In this document: positions 7,361-14,387 of the stretch, one piece after another
Layout of the letters: each line of letters begins with the position of its first letter
Position numbering within the stretch: position 1 is the first letter of the stretch
Source of the DNA: Microcaldota archaeon
Lineage (GTDB): Archaea > Micrarchaeota > Micrarchaeia > Micrarchaeales > CABMGC01
Assembly: GCA_021791075.1 (NCBI GenBank)
Contig: JAJYXH010000062.1
Coordinates: 1 to 17,633, forward strand
DNA: 17,633 bases
Reading direction: 5' to 3'
The notes under the pieces: model-generated
The model's database searches: none
Seen by the model: the letters and a program-made list of their open reading frames with translations, nothing else
Told to the model about the DNA's origin: nothing
Position numbers and translations under genes: made by a program

Positions 7361-8836
7361 ATGAAGTTCGAAATAGAATATAGCACAATAGAGAACGTCG
7401 CCGGACCGCTTGTGGTGGTCAGCAGGGTAAGGAACGCGCAGTACAATGAGGTGGTAAGGATAAAGCTGCCGAGCGGAGAGTCGAGGCTCGGACAGGTCCT
7501 TGAGACGACGGACAAGTTCGCCGTGGTCCAGGTCTTCGGGCCTACGGACGGGATCAATGTCGACAAGACATCGGTCAGCTTCCTTGGAGAGACGTTCAAT
7601 CTTGGAGTCAGCGAGGACATGCTCGGCAGGATCTTCAACGGACAGGGAAAGCCCAGGGATACCAGCGCAGGGGTCGCGGCCGAGGAGAAGAGGGATATAA
7701 ACGGGTCCCCCATAAATCCTTCGGCAAGAGAGAAGCCGAGCGACTTCATAGAGACGGGAATATCCGCAATCGACGGGCTTGACACGCTGGTGAGAGGCCA
7801 GAAACTTCCGCTCTTCTCGGCATCAGGTCTGCCGCACAACCAGCTCACGGCGCAGATAACCAGGCAGGCGAACGTCAAGAACAGTGGCGAGGGCTTCGCC
7901 ATAGTCTTCGCAGGCATAGGAATAACCTACGACGACGCGTCATTCTTCACGAACGAGTTCAGGAAGACTGGGGCATTGAAGAGGACGGTAGCATTCATGA
8001 ATCTCGCCGACGACCCGAGCATAGAGAGAATCCTGACGCCGAGGCTTGCGCTGACGACGGCAGAGTACCTTGCGTACGACAGGGGAATGCACGTCCTTGT
8101 GATCCTCAACGACATGACGAACTACGCGGAGGCTCTCAGAGAGCTCTCAAGCGCAAGGGAAGAGGTGCCGGGAAGGAGGGGTTATCCGGGATATATGTAC
8201 ACGGACCTTGCGGGCATCTACGAGAGGGCGGGAATAATCAAGGGCAAGAGGGGAAGCATAACGCAGCTCAACGTGGTCACGATGCCCAGCGACGACGTGA
8301 CGCACCCGATCCCTGACCTTACCGGATACATCACCGAAGGACAGATCTTCCTGAGCAGGGATCTGGTAAACAAGGGGGTCTATCCTCCGATACAGCCGCT
8401 GGGATCGCTCTCCAGGCTCATGAACAACGGAATAGGGGCCGGAAAGACGAGGGAGGACCACAGCGGAGTTGCGAACCAGCTCTACAGCGCGTACTCCAAG
8501 GCCCAGGAGGCCAAGAGCCTGAGCGCAATAGTCGGTGCTGAGGCGCTGAGCGAGAGCGACAGGAGGTACCTCAAGTTCGGAGACGAGTTCGAGGCGCACT
8601 TCATAGGACAGGGATTCAACGAGAGAAGGACGATCGAGGACACGCTCAACATCGGATGGGATCTCCTCTCGCTGCTTCCGCAGGACGAGCTGACCAGGGT
8701 AAAGAAGGACTTCATCGCCAAGTACTACAAGGGTGCGAAGGTGCACGAGAAGAAGGAGGAGGCAAGGGAAGAGCAGAAAGCCGCTCCGAAGGAGGAGAAG
8801 AAGGGGGGAAGACCGGTGAAGAAGGGTAGGAAGTGA
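7361..8836 (+). CDS. atpB: A-type ATP synthase regulatory subunit B with a charged C-terminal tail
   Basis: The non-catalytic partner of AtpA in the A3B3 head. It begins with the beta-barrel (EYSTIENVAGPLVVV), contains ETGISAIDGLDTLVRGQKLP and the degenerate nucleotide-site motif SASGLPHNQL in place of a Walker A, then FAGIGITYDDASFF, the long ALRELSSAREEVPGRRGYPG segment and LSRLMNNGIGAGKTREDH. At 491 residues it is about 30 longer than usual. The excess is a C-terminal tail from about residue 458 made of Lys, Glu, Ala and Gly and ending KKGRK. ATG 7361 is 4 bases after the atpA stop. The TGA stop overlaps the atpD start ATG by one base. Confidence 0.95.
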   Translation: MKFEIEYSTIENVAGPLVVVSRVRNAQYNEVVRIKLPSGESRLGQVLETTDKFAVVQVFGPTDGINVDKTSVSFLGETFNLGVSEDMLGRIFNGQGKPRDTSAGVAAEEKRDINGSPINPSAREKPSDFIETGISAIDGLDTLVRGQKLPLFSASGLPHNQLTAQITRQANVKNSGEGFAIVFAGIGITYDDASFFTNEFRKTGALKRTVAFMNLADDPSIERILTPRLALTTAEYLAYDRGMHVLVILNDMTNYAEALRELSSAREEVPGRRGYPGYMYTDLAGIYERAGIIKGKRGSITQLNVVTMPSDDVTHPIPDLTGYITEGQIFLSRDLVNKGVYPPIQPLGSLSRLMNNGIGAGKTREDHSGVANQLYSAYSKAQEAKSLSAIVGAEALSESDRRYLKFGDEFEAHFIGQGFNERRTIEDTLNIGWDLLSLLPQDELTRVKKDFIAKYYKGAKVHEKKEEAREEQKAAPKEEKKGGRPVKKGRK

Positions 8837-9462
8837 TGGCAAGGATCAACCCGACTAGGATAAACCTGATAAACCTCAAGAAGAGGGTAGTCGTAGCCAG
8901 GAAGGGTCACAGCATACTCAAGAGGAAGAGGGAGATCCTGGTCCTCGAGTTCCTAAAGATGCTCAGGCAGTCTAGCGAGAGCAGGTCCAAGCTTAACGAG
9001 ATGATACAGGAGTCGTACAAGATGGTCGAAACGGCATCGACGTACGTCGGGAACTTTGAACTGCAGGCAGTGGCATTGCAAATGGGTGAGACGAATCCGG
9101 TGAGCATGAAGGTCAAGAACATCATGGGAGTCAGGATACCCGAGATAGAGAGGGAGCGTGGGTCTGCTATGGCAAGCCAGCTCCTCTTCTCGAGCAGCCT
9201 TGCGGTAGACGACCTCAACGAGACGTTCACTCAGGCCACCAACTCGATAATAGAAGTGGCGCAGAGAGAGCAGGGGCTCAAGAGGCTTGTCCTAGAGATA
9301 GACAAGACGAAGAGGAGGGTCAACGCCCTGGACTACAAGGTCATACCGGGGATGATAGCGCAGCAGAGATACATCAGGATGAGGCTTGAGGAGATCGACA
9401 GGGACACATTCTCGGCCCTGAAGCACGTGAAGAAGAAGCTCGCAAAGTCGCAGGAGAGATGA
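8836..9462 (+). CDS. atpD: A-type ATP synthase subunit D (central rotor shaft)
   Basis: A 208-residue coiled-coil protein, the shaft that rotates inside the A3B3 head and couples it to the c-ring. The N-terminal INPTRINLINLKKRVVVAR and GHSILKRKREILVLEF, and the C-terminal RVNALDYKVIPGM, are diagnostic (family: P T r . eL..Lk.rl..a..G..LLK.Kr..L; RRVNALE..viP). I start at ATG 8836, which overlaps the atpB stop (A of TGA = A of ATG); GTG 8833 would add one Met. This is the last atp gene; the next gene is on the opposite strand 16 bases on. Confidence 0.95.
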   Translation: MARINPTRINLINLKKRVVVARKGHSILKRKREILVLEFLKMLRQSSESRSKLNEMIQESYKMVETASTYVGNFELQAVALQMGETNPVSMKVKNIMGVRIPEIERERGSAMASQLLFSSSLAVDDLNETFTQATNSIIEVAQREQGLKRLVLEIDKTKRRVNALDYKVIPGMIAQQRYIRMRLEEIDRDTFSALKHVKKKLAKSQER

Positions 9463-9467
9463 GGTCA

Positions 9468-9477
9468 CCCGGCCGGG
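9468..9477. terminator. GC palindrome between convergent atpD and the toxin gene (possible bidirectional terminator)
   Basis: CCCGGCCGGG is a perfect 10-base palindrome in the 16-base gap between the atpD stop and the stop of the convergent toxin gene. Position suggests a stop for both transcripts. There is no T-run, which archaeal terminators usually use, so this is tentative. Confidence 0.3.
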
Positions 9478-9478
9478 G

Positions 9479-9736
9479 TCAGCCATAAACCCCTTTTCTG
9501 TGTTCGAATCTTAGAAGTGTCAAGACGCCATTATCGATTTTGTAAACAATCCTAAAAGGTTTCAGATAGACGGTTCTTTCCCCTTTTAAGTCAAATCTCA
9601 AGGGTTTTCCGATATCAGGATTTTCTACTATACGCACAATCTGTTTCATTATGCGTTCCTTAATCGACCCGTCCTTAGTCTTCTTGACATCCTGCTCAAA
9701 AGTAGCACTCCAGACTACTTCTTTTACTTCTACCAA
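9479..9736 (-). CDS. RelE/ParE-superfamily toxin
   Basis: An 85-residue protein with the compact RelE fold pattern: an N-terminal Trp and Phe (VVWSATFEQDVKK), a basic helix (KERIMKQIVRIVENP), then GKPLRFDLKGERTVYL, KPFRIVYKI and the C-terminal RFEHRKGVY. Family members cleave mRNA in the ribosomal A site or act on other targets; the paired Arg residues and HR..VY ending are typical of RelE-type archaeal toxins. The start is TTG at 9736, supported by AAGGAG 8 bases upstream and by a 7-base overlap with the antitoxin gene; no ATG is available nearby. Base composition is more AT-rich than the atp operon, which suggests a separate origin. Confidence 0.83.
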   Translation of the reverse strand: MVEVKEVVWSATFEQDVKKTKDGSIKERIMKQIVRIVENPDIGKPLRFDLKGERTVYLKPFRIVYKIDNGVLTLLRFEHRKGVYG

Positions 9737-10005
9737 GTTGTCAACTCCTTTAAGAAGTCTTCCTTGCTCATTTTGCGGAACTTGCCCTGCTCTATCTCCT
9801 TCCAGGCTTTTTCTACTCCCTTGAGGGTTTCCAGGTCGGCCTTAAGGACAGGATCCTCTATCTTTTTTAGCATTATTACATTGCTGGTTGCTTTAAGTGC
9901 AAAGACAGTCCCTTTCTTTATGTGTAGTTTGGTCCTGATGCCCTTCGGCAGTACGATCTGACCTTTTGAACTGGCCCGTGTTATTTCGATTGTTTCATTC
10001 TTCAT
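9730..10005 (-). CDS. AbrB/SpoVT-type antitoxin
   Basis: A 91-residue protein with an N-terminal swapped-hairpin DNA-binding domain (residues 1-50: ITRASSKGQIVLPKGIR, then LHIKKGTVFAL) and a C-terminal charged helical part (KAWKEIEQGKFRKMSKEDFL) likely to wrap the toxin. Such AbrB-type antitoxins paired with RelE-like toxins are common in archaea. It is first in the operon, overlaps the toxin gene by 7 bases, and probably represses its own promoter: an inverted repeat lies between the TATA box and the start. Start ATG 10005 fits leaderless transcription from the TATA box at 10028-10035. Confidence 0.83.
   Translation of the reverse strand: MKNETIEITRASSKGQIVLPKGIRTKLHIKKGTVFALKATSNVIMLKKIEDPVLKADLETLKGVEKAWKEIEQGKFRKMSKEDFLKELTTW
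9745..9750 (-). promoter_or_regulatory. Ribosome binding site (AAGGAG) that supports the toxin TTG start
   Basis: AAGGAG on the - strand lies 8 bases before TTG 9736, inside the end of the antitoxin gene. Confidence 0.55.
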
Positions 10006-10009
10006 GATA

Positions 10010-10024
10010 GTAAGACGGTCTTAC
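10010..10024. promoter_or_regulatory. Inverted-repeat operator of the toxin-antitoxin operon
   Basis: GTAAGAC-G-GTCTTAC has perfect 7-base arms with a one-base centre. It lies between the TATA box and the antitoxin start, so a bound protein, most simply the antitoxin, would block transcription. Confidence 0.6.
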
Positions 10025-10027
10025 TGA

Positions 10028-10035
10028 TATTTAAA
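10028..10035 (-). promoter_or_regulatory. TATA box of the toxin-antitoxin operon
   Basis: On the - strand the sequence reads TTTAAATA, a consensus archaeal TATA box, centred about 26 bases before ATG 10005, implying a leaderless transcript. Confidence 0.65.
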
Positions 10036-10037
10036 TT

Positions 10038-10169
10038 TTGCGGCAAGAAATTGAATCTGAGATATTTATTGCTGGAATAGCACGTTTACCAATCACACAA
10101 CTTGATGGATTTATATTGCTTGATGTCGATATAACGTTACCTGTTTTTAGGGAGTTTATAGAACGATAG
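10038..10169 (+). pseudogene. Short AT-rich open frame, possible gene relic before dph6
   Basis: A 43-codon open frame with no ATG (first possible start TTG 10038) runs to TAG at 10167-10169. The translation contains plausible protein-like stretches (IARLPITQLDGFILLD, VFREFIER). It has no recognisable domain. It could be the 3' remnant of a gene broken when the toxin-antitoxin pair arrived, a very short real gene, or chance. Its AT-rich end also holds TATA-like sequences for dph6. Confidence 0.2.
10109..10117 (+). promoter_or_regulatory. Likely TATA box for dph6
   Basis: ATTTATATT lies about 65 bases before ATG 10178. It predicts a start of transcription near 10135-10140 and a short leader containing GGGAG at 10150-10154. 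Confidence 0.35.
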
Positions 10170-10177
10170 TGGGATTC

Positions 10178-10846
10178 ATGTCAAAAGCGGTGCTATACAG
10201 CGGCGGGAAGGACTCCACGCTTGCGCTGCACAAGGCGGTTGCCATGGGGGTCGAGATCGACCTTCTCATAACCATGATCAGCAGGAACACGCACAGCTAC
10301 ATGTTCCATTACCCGAACGTTAGGCACACGAAGCTCCAGGCCGAGGCGCTTGGAATCAGGCAGGTCTTTGCCGAGACCGAGGGAAAGAAGGAGGAGGAGC
10401 TCGCCGACCTGGAGCGCGCATTCAAGGAGAACGGCGTCGAGGTTCTCGTGACCGGCGCAACGTACAGCAGGTACCAGGGGGACAGGATAAACATAATTGC
10501 AAAGAAGATGGGGATAGAGCACATTGCACCGCTCTGGCACATAGACCCGCTTGAGGAGCTGAACGAGCTGGACAGGGACTTCAACGCGATAATAACATCA
10601 GTATCGGCCGAGGGGCTTGGAGAGGATCTCCTGGGCAGGAGGATAGACCAGGGCGTGATAAGGGAGCTCCAGGAGGCCAACAAGAAGCACGGGATAAACA
10701 TGCTCTTCGAGGGAGGCGAGGCCGAGAGCTTTGTCCTAAACGCGCCACTGTTCAAGAAAAAGATAGAGGTACTGAAGGCAAGGAAGGAGTGGAACGGAGT
10801 GAGCGGCGCCTACTTCATAGAGGAGGCGCGGCTGGCGGAGAAGTAG
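10178..10846 (+). CDS. dph6: Diphthine-ammonia ligase (Dph6-type ATP pyrophosphatase)
   Basis: Catalyses the last step of diphthamide formation: ATP-dependent amidation of diphthine on translation elongation factor 2. The 222-residue protein opens with a PP-loop SGGKDS (residues 8-13), followed by ALHKA. The C-terminal half has LFEGGEAESFVLNAPLF, the signature of the DUF71/COG2102 group (archaeal MJ0570-like subfamily). The TGATYSRYQGDRI and LWHIDP segments also fit. GTG 10169 would add three residues; ATG 10178 is preferred because the motif-bearing strand begins three residues later. The gene stands alone on the + strand, converging with a membrane-protein gene 12 bases away. Confidence 0.88.
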   Translation: MSKAVLYSGGKDSTLALHKAVAMGVEIDLLITMISRNTHSYMFHYPNVRHTKLQAEALGIRQVFAETEGKKEEELADLERAFKENGVEVLVTGATYSRYQGDRINIIAKKMGIEHIAPLWHIDPLEELNELDRDFNAIITSVSAEGLGEDLLGRRIDQGVIRELQEANKKHGINMLFEGGEAESFVLNAPLFKKKIEVLKARKEWNGVSGAYFIEEARLAEK

Positions 10847-10858
10847 GCTGGTTGCACA

Positions 10859-11749
10859 TCATGGATTGTGTGCTGTAGCGGTAGGCTTTGATTTCACATA
10901 TTCCTTGTAGAAGAAGTGTATGGACTGGATGGTCCATGCAATAATGAACGCGCCTAGCAATGTGCCAAGCACCATCGATATAACATATCCTACTATAATG
11001 TTCACAAAGATGAAAACGGCGCTGATGATACCGATCACAATGCTAGCAACAAAGGCGGCAACGGCAAGGAGCACGCCTATGATGAATATGGATATGAGGT
11101 TGGCACGCGCTATCTCCACGCTCCGCTTCAGCGCATCAATTCCCTTCCTGCCCTCAATGACCACTGAGGCCGGAAGCGGATAGATGAACAGGTCAACCAC
11201 CAGAGATATTATAATCGCGACCAAGAGCACTGCATCCCATTCAAGTACCGTGCCGATCCTGCTAAAAGCCGCATTGACTGCAGCAGCACTGCCCGAGCCC
11301 GCGGTACTATTGAGCGCGGCCATGGCCGATGAGAGATATGAGAAGTACAGCAATAATGGCACTCCTACAATGGCGATCTGCACCAAGAGCGGGATAAGGT
11401 ATGTTAAGAAGAGATCCACATACCTCTTCTTTGTCGCTTGGTAAGCCCTGCCGAGGGAGCTATCACCCTTCTCTCCCTCTGCCGCGGAGTTGAAGAATAT
11501 ACCTATGAAGAATGGGTAGATGAAGAGGCCAAGGACAAAGGCACCTACTAGAGCACCTACTAGAATCAACTCAATGTGGCCAAGCAGGGGCACAAGCCCT
11601 AAACGTAATGATGAAGCATACCCTCCCGCAAGCATCGTGGCTAATACTGACCCGGAAATTGCGATAGACACTATGATGTACAGTATGAGTGCACCTGGGC
11701 TCTTCAGCGACGACGAAAAGGATGCCTGCAAAACCTCTATCTCTGTCAT
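10859..11749 (-). CDS. Multi-pass membrane protein, resembling the GlpQ-associated/DUF7847-like group
   Basis: A 296-residue integral membrane protein of unknown function. Hydrophobic segments lie at about residues 19-42, 57-86, 110-138, 170-197, and a long block at 218-282 that probably holds two or three helices, giving six or seven passes. Between them, KGIDALKRSVEIARANL is an amphipathic motif shared by archaeal and bacterial membrane proteins described as glycerophosphodiesterase-associated membrane domains. No catalytic motif is visible. It is the second gene of a probable two-gene - strand unit with the small membrane protein at 11786-12184. The 36-base gap between them holds a perfect palindrome (11762-11773). 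Family placement is by overall pattern only. Confidence 0.7.
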   Translation of the reverse strand: MTEIEVLQASFSSSLKSPGALILYIIVSIAISGSVLATMLAGGYASSLRLGLVPLLGHIELILVGALVGAFVLGLFIYPFFIGIFFNSAAEGEKGDSSLGRAYQATKKRYVDLFLTYLIPLLVQIAIVGVPLLLYFSYLSSAMAALNSTAGSGSAAAVNAAFSRIGTVLEWDAVLLVAIIISLVVDLFIYPLPASVVIEGRKGIDALKRSVEIARANLISIFIIGVLLAVAAFVASIVIGIISAVFIFVNIIVGYVISMVLGTLLGAFIIAWTIQSIHFFYKEYVKSKPTATAHNP

Positions 11750-11761
11750 GATCCATCCGTG

Positions 11762-11773
11762 AAGACCGGTCTT
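11762..11773. promoter_or_regulatory. Perfect 12-base palindrome before the membrane-protein gene
   Basis: AAGACCGGTCTT lies 13 bases upstream of the - strand start at 11749. It shares its AAGAC and GTCTTAC halves with the toxin-antitoxin operator at 10010-10024, with a two-base instead of a one-base centre. It could be a protein binding site or a hairpin between the two genes. Confidence 0.35.
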
Positions 11774-11785
11774 ACGCGCTTCTTT

Positions 11786-12184
11786 CTATCCCTTGTACGT
11801 GAGCCCGAGTATGCTGCCGATCAGCCCGAGTATGAAACCGATGATGAAGCCGCCAAGAGTCGTAAGGCTTACCAGCGTGAAGATTAGGGCCACTATGGAC
11901 CACTTCTTCACCACATTTACGTCGGTGTTGTTGAGCTTGAGCGAGGCTATTATCATTATTATGCCGGCGATTACGCTGGCTGCGTCCAGCACCAAACCTA
12001 TCGTGATTCCTGCACCCACCACACCCACTACACTGCTGTTGTACGAGCTTCCAAACGTGCTGCTCAGCCCGTTGTTTATGCTCGAGAGCGAGAGCAGTGC
12101 GCCCACGCCTAGCAATGCACCAAGCAATATTATTATGCCCCCTATCAGCACCAGCACGAATGCCGCTGTTGGTTTGTTAGCCAT
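11786..12184 (-). CDS. Small four-helix membrane protein, function unknown
   Basis: A 132-residue protein with four hydrophobic segments: about residues 8-33 (FVLVLIGGIIILLGALLGVG), 52-80, 93-108 and 109-128 (GGFIIGFILGLIGSILGL). The glycine-rich helices and the KKWSIVALIF linker resemble a loosely defined group of archaeal small membrane proteins (DUF4064-like layout). It has no catalytic residues or signal for a specific role. ATG 12184 lies about 30 bases downstream of a TATA-like TTTTTAAAC, suggesting a nearly leaderless transcript that may run on into the larger membrane-protein gene. I do not know its function. Confidence 0.65.
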   Translation of the reverse strand: MANKPTAAFVLVLIGGIIILLGALLGVGALLSLSSINNGLSSTFGSSYNSSVVGVVGAGITIGLVLDAASVIAGIIMIIASLKLNNTDVNVVKKWSIVALIFTLVSLTTLGGFIIGFILGLIGSILGLTYKG

Positions 12185-12212
12185 TATATCACACTACCTT
12201 ATTGATGGGAAT

Positions 12213-12222
12213 GTTTAAAAAT
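12213..12222 (-). promoter_or_regulatory. TATA box for the small membrane-protein gene
   Basis: On the - strand ATTTTTAAAC is centred about 33 bases before ATG 12184, the usual spacing for an almost leaderless archaeal transcript. Confidence 0.5.
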
Positions 12223-12700
12223 CTTTCGCGTCTAAGTGGCTTAGGGAGTTGACATTTACCTAAGACCACCATAGTCAAGGCACATGACCGATCACATCAG
12301 ATAACTGATCAGGTATGCGGTAATACAAGACTGGATATGTATTGCTACCCTTTTCATCCCGATTACTCTGTTCTTTGCAAGTTTGAGAAGAAGATGTCCA
12401 TCTCCTTCCAATATTACTGTCGACACTTTGGCATAGGATGAGAGATTTTATGATACTTTAGTTACGAAAGACTTTAGCGTAGGGCTATAAGTCCAGCACC
12501 TACTTTATCTGGTCTGTTCCCATGGTCATGCCATATACCCGAGAGCATGTAAGATTAGAGGGGTTATAAGACCGTCCATCCTCATTACAGTTTTATGAAA
12601 TCCGGATATCCGACAGATTGGATGAGGAGCCTAACGCAAAAAGGTTATTAACTGTTCATTGTGAATAGGATATGCTCCTTTTTGAGATCCAAAGGACGAG
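12223..12700. other. Intergenic stretch of about 480 bases without a convincing gene
   Basis: No RNA gene or confident coding region was recognised. On the - strand, 12292-12447 is open for 51 codons without an ATG near its start (contains STVILEGDGHLLLKLAKNR); this may be a decayed gene or chance. Structures seen are a hairpin at 12319-12346 (AATACA/TGTATT core extended by GC and GU pairs, 10-base loop) and a 10-base palindrome CGGATATCCG at 12603-12612, about 90 bases before the aminotransferase. The composition is more AT-rich than that of the flanking housekeeping genes. Confidence 0.4.
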
Positions 12701-13942
12701 ATGGAGCCACAGGTACATTCGATGGAGTTGCTCTCAAGATCCAGCAGGTACGCGGAGAACGCCATAGAGGAGGAGAATCCGACACTGGAGAGGCTCGCCG
12801 AAGAGGGAAAGAAGGTCACGAAGCTCAACATCGGCGATCCTGCAAGATTCTTCCCGACCCCCAGGTACATGATCGATGCCTACATAAAAGCACTCAATGA
12901 GGGCAAGACCTCGTACGTGGAGCCGGAGGGCATACCTGAGCTCAGGGACGCTGTCGCTGCGAGATACAAGAGGATGTATAACGAAGACATAGACAGGCAG
13001 AGCATCTTCATAACCCACGGGGTCAGCGAGGCGCTCATCTTCATGAACTCGATGTTCATCGACCCGGGCGACATGGCCGTGATCTTCAAGCCGTACTACA
13101 GCGTCTGCTACACCGGGTTCAGGGTCTTTGGAGGCGAGCCTATACTCCAGGGCTATCAGGAGGACAGGAACTGGGACCTTGACACCGACGAGCTTGACAG
13201 GAAGATAAAGGAGAACATAGGGGCGGGGAGGAGGGTCAAGTACATCTCGATAACCAATCCGAGCAACCCCACGGGCATGGTGCTTGAGAGGAAGGTCATG
13301 GAAAGGATAGTGGACATAGCGAATGACAACGGGCTCATACTCATAAGCGACGAGATATATGATGAGGTAATCTACAACGGCGCGAAGTTCACGAGCGTGT
13401 CTGAGATCGCCGGTGACGTACCTCACATAATCTTCAACGGAGCGTCAAAGGACCTCGACGCAACAGGATTCAGGATCGGGTTCGTCCTTGTCCCCGGAGA
13501 GGACAAGGCCTCTGAGGAGATAAGGAAGAAGATGTCGGACTACTGCTCGATGAGGCTCTGCGTCAACACCCCTGCCCAGTATGCGGTTGCCGAGGGAATA
13601 AACAATATAAAGGAGCATGAGAGGGAGGTCAGTGAATTCGTCAAGGCAATAGAGGAGAGGGCGAACTTCGCATCGAAGCTGATAAACGAGAGCGAGTATA
13701 TGCACGTTGTGCCGCCGGGGGGCGCGTACTACCTCCTCCCGAAGCTGGACATGAGCAGGCTGAGGATAAAGGACGACAGGGAGTTCGTGCACAAGCTTCT
13801 GGAGGAGGAGCAGGTTCTTCTTACGAGGGGTTCGGGATTCGGGGCCGACGGCCATGTGAGGCTGGTGGCTCTCCCAACAAAAGAGATATTAGAGTACTCC
13901 ATCAATAAGATAAACGAGTTCTGCAGGAAGCACTCGAGGTAA
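12701..13942 (+). CDS. PLP-dependent class I/II aminotransferase, alanine aminotransferase-like
   Basis: A 413-residue fold-type I aminotransferase of the archaeal AlaA-like branch, probably transferring an amino group between alanine and 2-oxoglutarate. Visible landmarks are KLNIGDPARFFPTP near residue 41, SYVEPEGIPELRDAV at 71-85, the cofactor motif NPSNPTG at 186-192, SDEIYDEV at 216-223, and the Schiff-base lysine Lys250 in FNGASKDLDATGFRIGF, with Arg258. RLCVNTPAQYA and the C-terminal GSGFGADGHVRLVAL closely parallel the alanine aminotransferase of Pyrococcus. ATG 12701 is taken as the start; ATG 12722, preceded by AGGT, is a reasonable alternative and loses only seven residues. A tRNA gene begins 3 bases after the stop. 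Substrate assignment is by similarity and could be another amino acid. Confidence 0.88.
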   Translation: MEPQVHSMELLSRSSRYAENAIEEENPTLERLAEEGKKVTKLNIGDPARFFPTPRYMIDAYIKALNEGKTSYVEPEGIPELRDAVAARYKRMYNEDIDRQSIFITHGVSEALIFMNSMFIDPGDMAVIFKPYYSVCYTGFRVFGGEPILQGYQEDRNWDLDTDELDRKIKENIGAGRRVKYISITNPSNPTGMVLERKVMERIVDIANDNGLILISDEIYDEVIYNGAKFTSVSEIAGDVPHIIFNGASKDLDATGFRIGFVLVPGEDKASEEIRKKMSDYCSMRLCVNTPAQYAVAEGINNIKEHEREVSEFVKAIEERANFASKLINESEYMHVVPPGGAYYLLPKLDMSRLRIKDDREFVHKLLEEEQVLLTRGSGFGADGHVRLVALPTKEILEYSINKINEFCRKHSR

Positions 13943-13945
13943 AAG

Positions 13946-14016
13946 GGAGGCATAGTCTATTGGTAGGACGTCACCCTTACACGGTGAAGAGCTGGGTTCG
14001 ATTCCCTGTGCCTCCA
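13946..14016 (+). tRNA. tRNA-Val (anticodon UAC)
   Basis: A 71-base cloverleaf. Acceptor GGAGGCA pairs fully with TGCCTCC, discriminator A. The D-arm is GTCT/GGAC with a 7-base loop containing GG. Anticodon stem TCACC/GGTGA carries loop CTTACAC, anticodon TAC. The variable region is short (4 bases), and the T-loop is TTCGATT on stem CTGGG/CCCTG, which contains one T-T mismatch. No CCA is encoded. A73, A35 and C36 fit valine identity. The gene starts 3 bases after the aminotransferase stop, so it is either cotranscribed or driven by a promoter inside that gene. Its last 14 bases recur exactly at 17307-17320. Confidence 0.9.
14003..14016 (+). repeat. Left attachment-type direct repeat (tRNA 3' end)
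   Basis: TCCCTGTGCCTCCA is the end of the tRNA T-arm, the 3' acceptor strand and the discriminator. The same 14 bases occur at 17307-17320 in the same orientation. Integrases commonly use exactly this part of tRNA genes as attachment core. Confidence 0.7.
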
Positions 14017-14355
14017 AATATTCTTATCGTCTGAAGTGGGTTTGTTTCTATAATGCGATATTATAATAAACAGGTTTGAAGCGGACTGTTCAGAAGAAGC
14101 AGCATACTACCCGAAAGTCCGTTAGATAATAGATTAGGAAGCTCCAGTCAAATTCATCCATCACTTCATTCGCTCCTTCTTGTGCCTACGCTTCGACCTT
14201 CTTAAGAAGAATGTAAGTCAAGAATGCGTCAACGAGGTGTATGACACCCCTACGGGTCGGCTCGCCTCCGCAAAACCCTCTTTTTGCATCATCTTCGCAC
14301 TACCCAGTGGCAAAAGAGACTTACAGAGAGACGGGAGCCAGGTGCTTGGAAAGCA
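14017..14355 (+). other. AT-rich non-coding left end of the island
   Basis: About 340 bases between the tRNA and the TATA box of the AN1 gene. The only ORF of note (14180-14371) has no domain and a composition unlike a protein. Small inverted repeats are present: GCAAAA/TTTTGC (14270-14287, 6-base loop), and an outer pair CGGACT...AGTCCG around 14082-14124 that could fold as an RNA stem. No RNA family was recognised. Confidence 0.35.
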
Positions 14356-14366
14356 AAATATAAAAA
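14356..14366 (+). promoter_or_regulatory. TATA box for the AN1 zinc-finger gene
   Basis: AAATATAAAAA is centred 27 bases before ATG 14388, predicting a leaderless transcript. Confidence 0.6.
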
Positions 14367-14387
14367 GGTAGATAAGAAATTAGTCTT

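Noticed and set aside
6568..7917. 449-codon open frame on the - strand across the atpA/atpB junction
   Set aside because: It is antisense to two unmistakable genes and is produced by their codon bias; the translation is Leu/Val/Arg/His-rich with no domain.
12734..13426. 230-codon - strand frame inside the aminotransferase gene
   Set aside because: Shadow of a clear PLP enzyme gene in the opposite strand.
14180..14371. 63-codon + frame between the tRNA and the AN1 gene
   Set aside because: No domain, overlaps the AN1 TATA box, and lacks a credible ribosome binding site.
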